From the NCBI GenBank assembly GCA_002346625.1, contig DEAF01000034.1:31880-95879 (forward strand): 64,000 nt of DNA, read 5' to 3'. Within the stretch, counting starts at the first letter, position 1; every line of letters begins with the position of its first letter. This DNA is from Gemmatimonadales bacterium UBA2989 (GTDB lineage Bacteria > Gemmatimonadota > Gemmatimonadetes > Longimicrobiales > Gaopeijiaceae). Shown here in pieces: positions 55,178 through 63,996 of the stretch. Made by a program: the position numbers and the translations under genes. The notes under the pieces are model-generated. The model did no database searches. It was not told where the DNA came from and was given only the letters and a program-made list of their open reading frames with translations.

Positions 55178-55191
55178 CCTCTATAGAGAGG
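55178..55191 (+). promoter_or_regulatory. Hairpin covering the TonB receptor ribosome site
   Basis: CCTCT at 55178-55182 pairs with AGAGG at 55187-55191 around the loop ATAG. The AGAGG arm is the ribosome-binding site of the TonB receptor gene, seven bases before its ATG. The stem is short, so it could lower translation mildly. Confidence 0.4.
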
Positions 55192-55198
55192 CAATGTA

Positions 55199-58051
55199 AT
55201 GCGTCTGAAAATATTTTTATCTACTATGATTGTGGGTGTCCTCTTTCTCTTTTCTGGAAATGTGGAAGCCCAAACCGGAACGATATCCGGAACTATTACT
55301 GATGCAGAAACCGGCACGCCTGTAGCTTCTGTCGCTGTCGATGTTTCTAGCCAAGGTCGATACGCTAACACTGCGAGTGCTAATACAAACGATTCGGGGC
55401 GTTTTACAGTCTCCGTTCCGTCTGGTACGTACACATTGGTAATTACTCGTTTGGGGTACCGTGACCAGAGGCAGGACGGTGTTTCTGTGCAGGCCGGGTC
55501 TACAACTCAGGTCGATATAGTGTTGACCTCACAAGCCCTGGCTCTCAATCCGATCGTTGTGTCGGCATCTCGGAGATCAGAGAAGAATACAGATGCGCCT
55601 GCTACGGTTGCCGTGGTAAGTGAAGTTGAAATTGCAGAGCGTCCAGTTGTGACAATAGCAGATCACCTAAGATCAGCACCCGGTGTAGACATAATTACAA
55701 CCGGGGTGCAGTCCACCACCGTGGTCGCCCGGGGATTTAACAATATTTTCTCAGGTGCCATGCATGCCTTGGTGGATAATAGGATTCTGGCTTTGCCTTC
55801 GTTGAGGGTTAATCTTCTCCATTTCGTCCCACAGGTTAATGACGATATTGAGCGGATGGAGGTAGTCCTCGGCCCTGGTTCAGCACTCTATGGTCCCAAC
55901 ACTGCCAACGGAGTTCTGCACATAATGACCAAGTCACCGCTTGAGTATCAGGGATCGTCGGTTACCCTGGGCGGTTCTCCTATAAAGGATGTTTTCCAGG
56001 GTTCTTTCCGCACGGCCCACAAACTCGGTGACGATTTTGCTTTTAAAATATCTGGACAAATGGTGAAGGGGAACGAGTGGCCTTTTGTGGATCCTCAGGA
56101 GCAAGCAGCTCGGGCAGCAGCTTGGGCCAATCCAAGCGCGTACATCGCTGAGCAGTTGCTAAGGGGTGTGAGCACTGAAGCTGCCAATAGTTCACTTGAG
56201 AATGTTGGAAATCGAGACAATAGATTTGAGCGTAAGTCTTTTGATTTCAGGGCTGATTGGGATGTCACTGATGATGCCAGAATGAGCTTCAACTACGGAC
56301 AGACTAACGATTGGGGAATTGAGCTCACTGGATTGGGGGGAGGGCAGTCTGACTCCTGGACATCTCAGTATGCTCAAGTTCGCCTGAATTCGGGCAGATT
56401 TTTTGCACAGAGCTATATAAACTGGAGTGATGCGGGTAACAGTTATCTGTTGCGTGTCGGAACTCCTCTTGTTGACCAATCTCGACTTATTGTCGGGCAG
56501 CTTCAGCACGGTTTTGATCTTTATGAAGGAAAATTCGACTTCACCTATGGGCTTGACTATTTCTATACTAATCCCCGGACATTGGGGACAATTAACGGAA
56601 TGAATGAAAATTCCGATAACATAAAAGAAGTAGGGGGTTATGTTCAGGGCAGAGTTGAGTTAAATGATAAATTAGATTTCGTCCTGGCAGGAAGGCTGGA
56701 CCAACACAACAGGCTTGTTGGAAGAGGGATCATCTCTCCCCGAGCAGCTCTCGTTTGGGAGCCTGAAGAGAATCATACTTTCCGGTTTACTTACAACAGG
56801 GCTTATTCTACTCCCAGCACCCTTAACTTTTTCCTAGATATTTCAGGAGGCCCGGCTGGTGCTTTGGGTCCCCTAGGATATCGGACTAGGGCACAGGGGC
56901 CTTATTCGGGCTTTACATTCATGAATCAGGGGAAGCTAGTCGGCATGAGGTCTCCCTTTAATCCTGTAGCCACCGGAGGGCCCGGACAAATGTTGCCGAC
57001 CAGTTCGGCCACACTTTGGGCACTTGGTGTAGGCGTGCTACAGGCACAGGGAGCTATCGATGCCGCCACAGCTGGGCTTTTGGGTAGTTTCGCTCCCAGC
57101 AACACCGACATCACCCGTAACCTTTTTGATGCGGGCACCGGACAGGTCAATTCTCTCGGACCAACTTCAGTACCCAATATTCCCCAACTCAAAGAAAGCA
57201 GTACGACAACTTTTGAGGCGGGGTATCAGGGATTGATAGGTGATAGATTATTGATTGCCGCCGATGTTTGGTATTCTCAACATAGGGACTTCATATCTCC
57301 CCTGACGATTTCTAGCCCTTTACTTATGCTTGACGGTACTTCCATGGTCACATATTTGGTGCCCAAGTTGACGGCAGCTCTCATCGCAGGAGGATATCCT
57401 GCGTCAGCAGCTCCGGCGGCGGCATTAGCTCAAGCCACGACGATAGCTACAGGAGGTGATGGGGTAGGCGGCGTTCCTGGGCTGGCAGAAATTCCTTTAG
57501 GCGTTGTTTCAGCTAACGGGATCGATAACAGTGCGGCGAACTTGCTACTTACTTATGTGAATGCTGGTGACGTGGATTTATATGGTGCCGATTTCTCCTT
57601 GAAAGCATTCCTGAGTGACAGCTGGACGCTTGGTGCATCAGGATCGTGGGTTAGTGATGATTACTTTACTATGCAGGAAGTAACTAACGGAACAGCTCCG
57701 ATCGCACTAAATGCTCCTGCTCTCAAGGGGGCTCTATCTCTCGGGTATCGTAATGTTAAATATGGAATAAATGCGGAGGCTCGCGTGCGGGCCAATTCTT
57801 CGTTCCCTGCTGAGTCGGCTGGATATACTGGCACAGGTTGTGTGACAGGGCCACGGGGGGACGTGCTGTGGACTGAGCCATGTGTATCCAGAGAAGCTTT
57901 GGTGGATTTTGTGGCTGGATATAAGGTTCCGGCCACGCAAGCTACCTTACAAATGACTATTTCCAATGTGTTCGATGAGCCATACCGCAGCTTCGTTGGA
58001 GTTCCTGAGATAGGACGCTTTGTGATGCTACAGGTAAAATACGATTTCTAA
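55199..58051 (+). CDS. TonB-dependent outer-membrane receptor with carboxypeptidase-regulatory domain
   Basis: Outer-membrane channel for active uptake of a large or scarce ligand, driven by TonB-ExbBD. 950 residues. Signal peptide to about 25 (VEAQ), then a carboxypeptidase-regulatory-like beta-sandwich (GTISGTITDAETGTPVASV, to about 110), a probable TonB-box region (LNPIVVSASR), the plug (STTVVARGFNN, VLGPGSALYGPNTANGVLHIMTK) and the barrel ending in MLQVKYDF. Long Gly/Ala-rich extracellular loops lie near residues 560-640 and 720-780. The ligand is not deducible; no transporter or SusD-like gene is adjacent. Confidence 0.93.
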   Translation: MRLKIFLSTMIVGVLFLFSGNVEAQTGTISGTITDAETGTPVASVAVDVSSQGRYANTASANTNDSGRFTVSVPSGTYTLVITRLGYRDQRQDGVSVQAGSTTQVDIVLTSQALALNPIVVSASRRSEKNTDAPATVAVVSEVEIAERPVVTIADHLRSAPGVDIITTGVQSTTVVARGFNNIFSGAMHALVDNRILALPSLRVNLLHFVPQVNDDIERMEVVLGPGSALYGPNTANGVLHIMTKSPLEYQGSSVTLGGSPIKDVFQGSFRTAHKLGDDFAFKISGQMVKGNEWPFVDPQEQAARAAAWANPSAYIAEQLLRGVSTEAANSSLENVGNRDNRFERKSFDFRADWDVTDDARMSFNYGQTNDWGIELTGLGGGQSDSWTSQYAQVRLNSGRFFAQSYINWSDAGNSYLLRVGTPLVDQSRLIVGQLQHGFDLYEGKFDFTYGLDYFYTNPRTLGTINGMNENSDNIKEVGGYVQGRVELNDKLDFVLAGRLDQHNRLVGRGIISPRAALVWEPEENHTFRFTYNRAYSTPSTLNFFLDISGGPAGALGPLGYRTRAQGPYSGFTFMNQGKLVGMRSPFNPVATGGPGQMLPTSSATLWALGVGVLQAQGAIDAATAGLLGSFAPSNTDITRNLFDAGTGQVNSLGPTSVPNIPQLKESSTTTFEAGYQGLIGDRLLIAADVWYSQHRDFISPLTISSPLLMLDGTSMVTYLVPKLTAALIAGGYPASAAPAAALAQATTIATGGDGVGGVPGLAEIPLGVVSANGIDNSAANLLLTYVNAGDVDLYGADFSLKAFLSDSWTLGASGSWVSDDYFTMQEVTNGTAPIALNAPALKGALSLGYRNVKYGINAEARVRANSSFPAESAGYTGTGCVTGPRGDVLWTEPCVSREALVDFVAGYKVPATQATLQMTISNVFDEPYRSFVGVPEIGRFVMLQVKYDF

Positions 58052-58083
58052 GAAATCGGCTCGGGTGGTAAAATTTTCTATAA

Positions 58084-58118
58084 ACGGGTCTCGGAGTATG
58101 TCTCCGGGGCCCGTTTTG
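58084..58118 (+). terminator. Intrinsic terminator after TonB receptor
   Basis: Thirteen-pair stem with two G-T pairs, 58084-58096 with 58102-58114, loop TATGT, then a short T run to 58117. It isolates the receptor gene from the thioredoxin gene. Confidence 0.85.
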
Positions 58119-58143
58119 GTTTATTGACGAAAAAGGTTGAAGG

Positions 58144-58611
58144 GTGAGTGAATATCTGAAAGACAACAAGGTGGCAATCCGTTGTTCTTTCTGCCTGACC
58201 TTGAATTCACTGGCCATGAATGCATCGGATGGTAATTCAGAATGTGAGGATTGTGGAAAGCCTATTCTGATGGATCGGCCGATAAAAATAGCTGCAACAG
58301 ATTTTGATTCTTCTGTGCTTGGCTCTGGGGTACCTGTCCTAGTTGATTTTTACACAGACTGGTGTGGGCCTTGCAAGATGGTGGCCCCCATTATGGATGA
58401 TATTGCAAATGCCCACACAGGTGAAATTTTGGTCATTAAAATAGATGCAGATCGTGGTCCGGATGTCGTCGAGCGATTCAATGTACGGGGGGTGCCTACT
58501 GTCATTCTCTTTGATGGAGGAAAAGAGATAGCCAGGAGTGTTGGCCTAGAACCCGAAAAGATTGAAGGCATGGTTAAGCAAGCCCTGGGAATGGTGTCAA
58601 ACAATGAATAG
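58144..58611 (+). CDS. trxC: Thioredoxin with N-terminal zinc motif (thioredoxin 2 type)
   Basis: Disulfide reductase, 155 residues from GTG 58144. The N-terminal part has C14-x2-C17 (CSFC) and a second pair CEDC near residue 35, the zinc site of thioredoxin 2, and the thioredoxin domain has the active site WCGPC. The cis-Pro is in RGVPTVILF. No signal peptide, so cytosolic. TrxC-type proteins usually serve oxidative stress. It overlaps argR by eight bases, which couples it oddly to arginine control. Confidence 0.9.
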   Translation: MSEYLKDNKVAIRCSFCLTLNSLAMNASDGNSECEDCGKPILMDRPIKIAATDFDSSVLGSGVPVLVDFYTDWCGPCKMVAPIMDDIANAHTGEILVIKIDADRGPDVVERFNVRGVPTVILFDGGKEIARSVGLEPEKIEGMVKQALGMVSNNE

Positions 58612-59065
58612 CAAACAAAAACGTCAGGCGGTCATTCTTGACCTGGTTAAATCCAATAGAGTCAGTAACCATGAGATTTTAAGGGAGCTTTTGGAGGGGA
58701 GGGGAATACACATAACTCAGGCTACCCTGTCTCGAGACATACGCGAATTACGCTTAGTCAAAGTTCAGGGATCCCAGGGGGTCGCACATTATCGTTTTCC
58801 GGAGGCATGGGAAAACAAGGCCACACTCGTAGACTTATTGCCTACTCTGTTTATTTCTGCCGAAGGGACGGACAACATCGTTGTAATCCATACTCTGATG
58901 TCTGGCGCGGCAGCCCTGGCTACAGCTATTGATTGGGAGGATTGGCCTGAAGTGATTGGGACTGTGGCTGGAGAGGACACTATTATTGTTGTTGTTAGGG
59001 ACAGGGAGCATATGCCTGTTATATGTGACCGATTGGAAAAAATTGCAGTAAGGGCTCAAGTGTAG
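58604..59065 (+). CDS. argR: Arginine repressor
   Basis: Hexameric regulator that senses arginine. 153 residues from the ATG at 58604, eight bases inside the trx gene. The N-terminal winged helix has AVILDLVKSNRVSNHEILRELL and the recognition helix ITQATLSRDIRELRLVK. The C-terminal domain has the arginine-binding and trimer segment ISAEGTDNIVVIHT and the IIGT-like VIGTVAGEDTIIVVV with the ligand Asp pair region. It precedes argG and argH on the same strand and probably controls them. Confidence 0.95.
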   Translation: MNSKQKRQAVILDLVKSNRVSNHEILRELLEGRGIHITQATLSRDIRELRLVKVQGSQGVAHYRFPEAWENKATLVDLLPTLFISAEGTDNIVVIHTLMSGAAALATAIDWEDWPEVIGTVAGEDTIIVVVRDREHMPVICDRLEKIAVRAQV

Positions 59066-59125
59066 GATGTCCCAGTAAAATCCTTTTAATATAGCATAAA
59101 ATCCACCTATTTTGTTATCTGTAGC

Positions 59126-59154
59126 TTGACACTTTTTAAATATTTTATCATTAT
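59126..59154 (+). promoter_or_regulatory. Sigma-70-type promoter of argG
   Basis: TTGACA at 59126-59131 and CATTAT at 59149-59154 spaced 17 bases, in the 182-base gap between argR and argG. The -35 context CTTGACACTTTTT equals that of the promoter at 41180. Transcription should start near 59160. Confidence 0.6.
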
Positions 59155-59159
59155 TATAA

Positions 59160-59178
59160 CATAAATATTCGTATTAAT
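59160..59178 (+). promoter_or_regulatory. Possible ARG box over the argG start site
   Basis: CATAAATATTCGTATTAAT is AT-rich and roughly palindromic and begins like the known ArgR-box CATGAATA. It lies at the predicted start of transcription, where a repressor would act. The match is partial. Confidence 0.3.
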
Positions 59179-59247
59179 GGGGCAAGAAACGGATGGTATC
59201 TGGTCTTGTCCTGGTTTTTATGCTAAAACTACGAAAGTGACATATAG

Positions 59248-60513
59248 ATGACTCCTAAAATCGTTTTAGGGTATTCGGGAGGGTTGGATACTTCTGTTAT
59301 AGTGCCATGGCTTTTGGAAAATTATGGTGCAGAGGTCATTTGTGTTGCAGCTGATGTTGGTCAGAAAGGTGGCCTCGAAGGATTAGAAAAAAAGGCTAAG
59401 GCTTCAGGGGCTTCAGCTTTTTTCGGAGAAGATCTTCGGCAATCTTTTGTGGAGGACCTGGTCTGGCCAACATTAAGGTCCGGCGCAATTTATGGTCGTA
59501 AGTATCTTCTTGGGACTTCTATGGCTCGGCCGATAATTGCACGGCGAATGGTAGAGGTGGCCCGTGAAATTGGAGCAGGTGCCCTAGCTCATGGGTGTAC
59601 CGGTAAGGGGAATGACCAAATCCGCTTTGAGCTTACTTTCACGGCTCTTGCCCCCGATCTTAAGATCATAGCTCCTTGGCGTGAATGGGATCTGGGTTCC
59701 CGGGAGGATGCATTAGAGTATGCTCGGGATCGCAATATTCCTATGGACGGAATCGAAGAGGGAAAACTTTATTCACGAGATGAAAATATCTGGCATATTT
59801 CCCATGAAGGAGGCCCTCTAGAAGATCCAGCCTTTGAGCCAGATGAATCTATTTACCTGTGGACGGTGTCACCTGAGTCCGCACCAGATAATCCAGAATA
59901 CGTAGAGATTGCATTCAACGAAGGATTGCCGGTTTCAGTTAACGGCGAAGTCATGGATTCTGTCAGTATCTTGCAGGCCCTTAATGAGATAGGCGCTCGT
60001 CATGGTGTCGGGCGTGTTGATATTGTTGAAGATCGTGTGGTTGGCATGAAATCTCGAGGTGTATACGAGACTCCCGGTGGCACTCTTCTCTATAATGCCC
60101 TCCAAGAGCTCGAACAGCTCACTTTAGACCGACGTGCCTTGGCCTATAAAGATCAATTGGCTTCTCGTTATGCAGATATAGTTTACGAGGGTTGGTGGTG
60201 GACGCCAGAACGTGAGGCTTTTGATGCTTTTATGGATGTTTTAATGAAAAAAGTAACTGGTGTAGTTCGCTTAAAGCTTTACAAGGGGTCCGCTGTTGTA
60301 GCTTCACGCTGGAGCCCTCAGTCTCTTTACGATGCTGGTCTCGCTTCTTTTGGTGAAGACGAAACTTATGATCATGCTGATGCCAGTGGATTCATTAAAC
60401 TCTTAGGCCTTCCTGCTAGAGTGGCAGCTGAGCGTGATGCCGGTGGGCGTGAGTCAGAGGCAGCCGTTAACGAAATCATCAAATCAGTAGTACATAAAAC
60501 CAAAGTCGGGTAA
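59248..60513 (+). CDS. argG: Argininosuccinate synthase
   Basis: Joins citrulline and aspartate with ATP. 421 residues. The ATP pyrophosphatase loop is LGYSGGLDTSV at residues 6-16. Other conserved parts are the GCTGKGNDQIRFE segment, the YSRDENIWHISHEGG segment and KSRGVYETPGG. The gene lies behind its own promoter after argR and 82 bases before argH, so the last two steps of arginine synthesis are grouped with their regulator. Length is normal. Confidence 0.97.
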   Translation: MTPKIVLGYSGGLDTSVIVPWLLENYGAEVICVAADVGQKGGLEGLEKKAKASGASAFFGEDLRQSFVEDLVWPTLRSGAIYGRKYLLGTSMARPIIARRMVEVAREIGAGALAHGCTGKGNDQIRFELTFTALAPDLKIIAPWREWDLGSREDALEYARDRNIPMDGIEEGKLYSRDENIWHISHEGGPLEDPAFEPDESIYLWTVSPESAPDNPEYVEIAFNEGLPVSVNGEVMDSVSILQALNEIGARHGVGRVDIVEDRVVGMKSRGVYETPGGTLLYNALQELEQLTLDRRALAYKDQLASRYADIVYEGWWWTPEREAFDAFMDVLMKKVTGVVRLKLYKGSAVVASRWSPQSLYDAGLASFGEDETYDHADASGFIKLLGLPARVAAERDAGGRESEAAVNEIIKSVVHKTKVG

Positions 60514-60595
60514 GATTCACGCATAAAACATCTTTTACAGTTATTTATAGCTGTACCAAAGGTTACAGTAATTCCCTTAGCTACCCTGAAAAACT

Positions 60596-62005
60596 ATGAC
60601 TGCTCATAACAAAGATTCTGATCCACCGAAAGGCAAGCCCCTTTGGAGTGGCCGAATTAAAGGATCGATGTCTCCAGAAATGGAGCCCTTGAACCGTAGC
60701 CTGGATGTAGATATTCGGCTTTGGCCTCAAGATGTCCAGGGTAGTTGTAGTTGGACGAAAGCCTTGGTTCAGGCTGGTGTCCTCACCAAGGTTGAGGGGG
60801 AAGGCTTAGTAGATGGATTGAACAAAGTAGCAGAGCGTATCGCTGCTGCGGATTATTCTGGAGCACCAGACGAAGACATCCATTCATTAGTTGAGCGGCT
60901 TCTTCATGAAGAAGTTGGAGATCTTGCTGGGAAGCTTCATACTGGGAGATCCAGAAACGATCAAGTCGCAACAGATTTCCGGCTTTGGGGGATAGAGGCG
61001 ACCAACACTATTAAGAGTGAGCTTCGGGATGTACAAGCTTCATTGTTGGAATGGGCAAAGGGTTCTCTGGATATTTTTATTCCAGGATACACACATCTAC
61101 AGCAAGGGCAGCCTGTACGGGCAGCCCACTGGGTGTTGTCTCATTTTTGGCCATTAGAGCGAGATCAGCAACTGTTAGATGCTGTAAGCGCACACGTTAG
61201 TGTTTTGCCATTAGGGTCAGGTGCAATAGCCGGATGTCCGTTCTCGATAGACCGGGAGTTTATCCGGAAAGATTTGGGATTTGATAGTATCTCTGAGAAC
61301 AGCATTGATGCAGTCAGTGATCGTGACTGGGTGACCGAACTGTCTTTTGCCATTGCTCGGATCGGTGTTCATCTATCACGTCTATCTGAAGATTTGGTTT
61401 TGTTCGGGTCTAAGGAATTTGGCTTCATACGATTGTCTGACGGATTTAGTACGGGGTCAAGCTTGATGCCACAGAAAAGAAATCCTGACGCAGCGGAGCT
61501 CGTAAGAGGTAAGGCAGGACGCCTTGTGGGTAATCTCATGGCTATCCTTACAATTTTAAAGGGCCTTCCTACAGGGTATAATCGTGATTTGCAGGAAGAC
61601 AAAGAGAACCTATTCGATTCTGTGGACAATCTGCTGATGCTGCTTCCTGCTGTGGCAGGCACATTGCGCACAGCAGAGTTTCAGGTAGATCGCATTGAGA
61701 CATCCCTGGATGTTCAGATCCTTGCTACAGATCTTGCAGACTATCTAGTGAAAGCAGGTGTCCCTTTTCGTAAGGCGCACGAAGCCGTAGCTACTATAGT
61801 TCGCATTTCAGAAGATAAGAGCGTGGCAATCGACTGCCTTGAATTAAATGATTTTCAATCTGTTCATTCATCCTTTGAATCTGATGTAATGGATGTTTTT
61901 TCTTGGGATCGCTCTGTCGAGGCCAGGGTCGCCCCTGGAGGCACAGCGCTGGCATCAGTTCAATCTCAGATACAGGACGCTGAAGCTAAACTTCAAGATC
62001 TTTAG
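60596..62005 (+). CDS. argH: Argininosuccinate lyase
   Basis: Splits argininosuccinate into arginine and fumarate. 469 residues. Fumarase/aspartase-superfamily signatures are KLHTGRSRNDQVATDFRLW, the GYTHLQQGQPVRAAHWVLSHFW segment with the catalytic His, and the flexible Ser loop GSSLMPQKRNPDAAEL, with each placed as in the family. It begins MTAHNKDSDPPKGKPLWSGR, a slightly long N-terminus. A ten-base perfect inverted repeat spans its stop codon. Confidence 0.97.
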   Translation: MTAHNKDSDPPKGKPLWSGRIKGSMSPEMEPLNRSLDVDIRLWPQDVQGSCSWTKALVQAGVLTKVEGEGLVDGLNKVAERIAAADYSGAPDEDIHSLVERLLHEEVGDLAGKLHTGRSRNDQVATDFRLWGIEATNTIKSELRDVQASLLEWAKGSLDIFIPGYTHLQQGQPVRAAHWVLSHFWPLERDQQLLDAVSAHVSVLPLGSGAIAGCPFSIDREFIRKDLGFDSISENSIDAVSDRDWVTELSFAIARIGVHLSRLSEDLVLFGSKEFGFIRLSDGFSTGSSLMPQKRNPDAAELVRGKAGRLVGNLMAILTILKGLPTGYNRDLQEDKENLFDSVDNLLMLLPAVAGTLRTAEFQVDRIETSLDVQILATDLADYLVKAGVPFRKAHEAVATIVRISEDKSVAIDCLELNDFQSVHSSFESDVMDVFSWDRSVEARVAPGGTALASVQSQIQDAEAKLQDL

Positions 62006-62010
62006 CTTCA
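61981..62010. terminator. Inverted repeat across the argH stop
   Basis: TGAAGCTAAA at 61981-61990 and TTTAGCTTCA at 62001-62010 are perfect arms around ten bases, including the TAG. No T run follows, so it may protect the mRNA end or act as a weak terminator. Confidence 0.45.
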
Positions 62011-62032
62011 AAGGATAAAGGGTTGGGCTAGC

Positions 62033-62052
62033 ATCGGTCTTTCAAGATCGAT
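62033..62052. other. Hairpin in the argH-aldolase gap
   Basis: ATCGGTCT...AGATCGAT forms an eight- to nine-pair stem with one G-T pair. GGGCT at 62025-62029 and AGCCC at 62072-62076 can close an outer stem. It lies in the 159-base gap before the aldolase gene and has no T run. Confidence 0.4.
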
Positions 62053-62164
62053 AGATTGGGCCACGAAAATCAGCCCGGAATCCCTTTTCACTTCTTGGAG
62101 GATATTCGACATTCATGGGATCTTCACTTTCTGAAAATAATGTAATCGCAGGAATAATATTATA

Positions 62165-63205
62165 ATGTCTGTGGCAGACCTTGTATCTACTGCCGAAGCT
62201 CTTGTAGCCAAAGGGAAGGGGATCTTAGCGGCCGACGAGAGTGCCCCGACTATCAAGAAGCGTTTTGATTCTATCGGCGTAGATTCTACGGAAGACAATC
62301 GTCGTTTTTATCGGGAGTTGCTGTTTACTACCGAGGGAGCAAGCAATTTCATCAGCGGCGTTATTTTGTTTGACGAAACTCTCCGACAGTTGGCTGGAGA
62401 TGGCCGTTCGTTGTCAGAAGTGCTTTTGTCCGAAGGTATAATCCCAGGCATAAAGGTCGATGCCGGAGCTAAGGATCTCGCTGGTTTCCCCGGCGAAAAA
62501 GTTACTGAAGGCCTGGATGGGCTGCGTGACCGATATGCTGAGTATCGCGAGCTGGGCGCTCGTTTTGCTAAATGGCGAGCAGTTATCACCATCGGTGATG
62601 CTATTCCGACCTCCGGATGTATACAGGCAAATGCCCACGCACTAGCACGCTATGCTGCCTTGGCTCAAGAGGCTGGGCTAGTTCCAATCGTTGAACCAGA
62701 AGTCCTAATGGACGGATATCATACCATTGAACGTTGTGCGGAAGTCACTACGGCAACGTTGGATGCGGTCTACAAGGAATTAGCTGAAAGCCGTGTGGTG
62801 ATCGAAGGGACCTTATTGAAGCCAAACATGATTCTTTCGGGCAAGAGTTGCTCTACACAGGCAGGGGTACAGCAGGTGGCTGAAGAAACCATCCGAGTGC
62901 TCAAGGGCAGTGTTCCGGCGGCGGTTCCGGGGATTGTCTTCTTGTCAGGAGGACAAAGCCCTGAGGTGGCCACAGCCCATCTTAATGCAATGAATGCCAT
63001 AGGAGGAGTTCCTTGGGAATTGAGCTTCTCATTTGGACGAGCACTTCAAGAAACCACGCTGAAGGCTTGGGGCGGCAATCCTTCCAACTTGGATAATGCA
63101 CAACAGGCTTTCTATCATAGAGCAAAATGCAACGGAGCCGCTAGGTTTGGCGACTACAGCGACAAGATGGAGAATACGGAAGTAAATTCAGAGGTTAGGG
63201 GTTAA
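62165..63205 (+). CDS. fba: Class I fructose-bisphosphate aldolase
   Basis: Schiff-base aldolase of glycolysis and gluconeogenesis, cleaving or forming fructose 1,6-bisphosphate. 346 residues of the animal/plant-like class I family. The start has the GKGILAADESAPTIKKRF signature, WRAVITIGD carries a conserved Lys region, EPEVLMDG and EGTLLKPNM hold the catalytic Glu and the Schiff-base Lys, and LSGGQSPEVAT binds phosphate. The mid-length C-terminus ends EVNSEVRG. rpiA follows after 83 bases, grouping sugar-phosphate genes. Confidence 0.96.
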   Translation: MSVADLVSTAEALVAKGKGILAADESAPTIKKRFDSIGVDSTEDNRRFYRELLFTTEGASNFISGVILFDETLRQLAGDGRSLSEVLLSEGIIPGIKVDAGAKDLAGFPGEKVTEGLDGLRDRYAEYRELGARFAKWRAVITIGDAIPTSGCIQANAHALARYAALAQEAGLVPIVEPEVLMDGYHTIERCAEVTTATLDAVYKELAESRVVIEGTLLKPNMILSGKSCSTQAGVQQVAEETIRVLKGSVPAAVPGIVFLSGGQSPEVATAHLNAMNAIGGVPWELSFSFGRALQETTLKAWGGNPSNLDNAQQAFYHRAKCNGAARFGDYSDKMENTEVNSEVRG

Positions 63206-63219
63206 TGGTGATTAAGGTT

Positions 63220-63242
63220 CACACTGTACCGGAGACAGTGTG
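63220..63242 (+). terminator. Hairpin between aldolase and rpiA genes
   Basis: CACACTGT at 63220-63227 pairs perfectly with ACAGTGTG at 63235-63242 around ACCGGAG. Only a short GTTTG follows, so termination would be partial; mRNA stabilisation is possible. Confidence 0.45.
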
Positions 63243-63288
63243 ACAGGTTTGATGTATTCAACGTATACCTCTTAGGCGAGCCCCTGCC

Positions 63289-63996
63289 ATGGCCGACACA
63301 GATGCACTAAAGCAGGCAGTAGGGCTTGAGGCTGCGGGTCTCGTTGAAGACGGCATGGTCCTTGGCCTAGGGACCGGCTCTACAGTTGCCCATTTTCTGT
63401 TAGCTCTATCTGAAAGATTAGCTCGTGGCGAGCTCAATAGTATCTTGGGCGTGCCAACCTCAATCCGTACTGAACAGGAGTCCCGCAAACTTGGAATTCC
63501 GCTGACTTCGTTGTCGGAACATCCAACACTTGATTTGACAGTTGATGGTGCTGATGAAGTTGATCCCAACTTAAATCTCATCAAAGGACTAGGTGGGGCT
63601 CTCTTGCGAGAAAAGATGGTAGCCCAAGCTTCCAGTAGACTGGCAATTATGGTGGACGAATCCAAGGTCGTCGCAGCTTTGTGTGAAAAAGCTCCGGTCC
63701 CGATAGAGGTAGTCAAATTTGGCTGGGAAACCCACGAGCATTTTCTGCAATCACTGGGAGGGGACTCTGTATTGCGCAGGCTTCCTGATGGAGAGCCAGT
63801 TACGAGTGATAACGGAAACCATATTATCGATTGTTATTTCCCGGGAGGGATCGATGACCCGGAAGTACTTGAGGGTGCTCTCGCTGCAAGGACAGGAGTG
63901 GTGGAGTCCGGATTATTTATTGGTATGGCCACTCAGGTGATAGTGGCGGCGAGTGAAGGCGTGAGACATCTATATGCTGGAAGGGAACAGCTATGA
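63289..63996 (+). CDS. rpiA: Ribose-5-phosphate isomerase A
   Basis: Interconverts ribose 5-phosphate and ribulose 5-phosphate in the pentose phosphate pathway. 235 residues. Signatures are GLGTGSTVAHFL near residue 26, VDGADEVDPNLNLIKGLGGALLREK split over the catalytic Asp pair and Lys region, and the ESKVV segment. No strong ribosome site precedes the ATG. The stop TGA at 63994-63996 overlaps a new ATG at 63993, so another gene probably begins there and leaves the window. Confidence 0.95.
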   Translation: MADTDALKQAVGLEAAGLVEDGMVLGLGTGSTVAHFLLALSERLARGELNSILGVPTSIRTEQESRKLGIPLTSLSEHPTLDLTVDGADEVDPNLNLIKGLGGALLREKMVAQASSRLAIMVDESKVVAALCEKAPVPIEVVKFGWETHEHFLQSLGGDSVLRRLPDGEPVTSDNGNHIIDCYFPGGIDDPEVLEGALAARTGVVESGLFIGMATQVIVAASEGVRHLYAGREQL

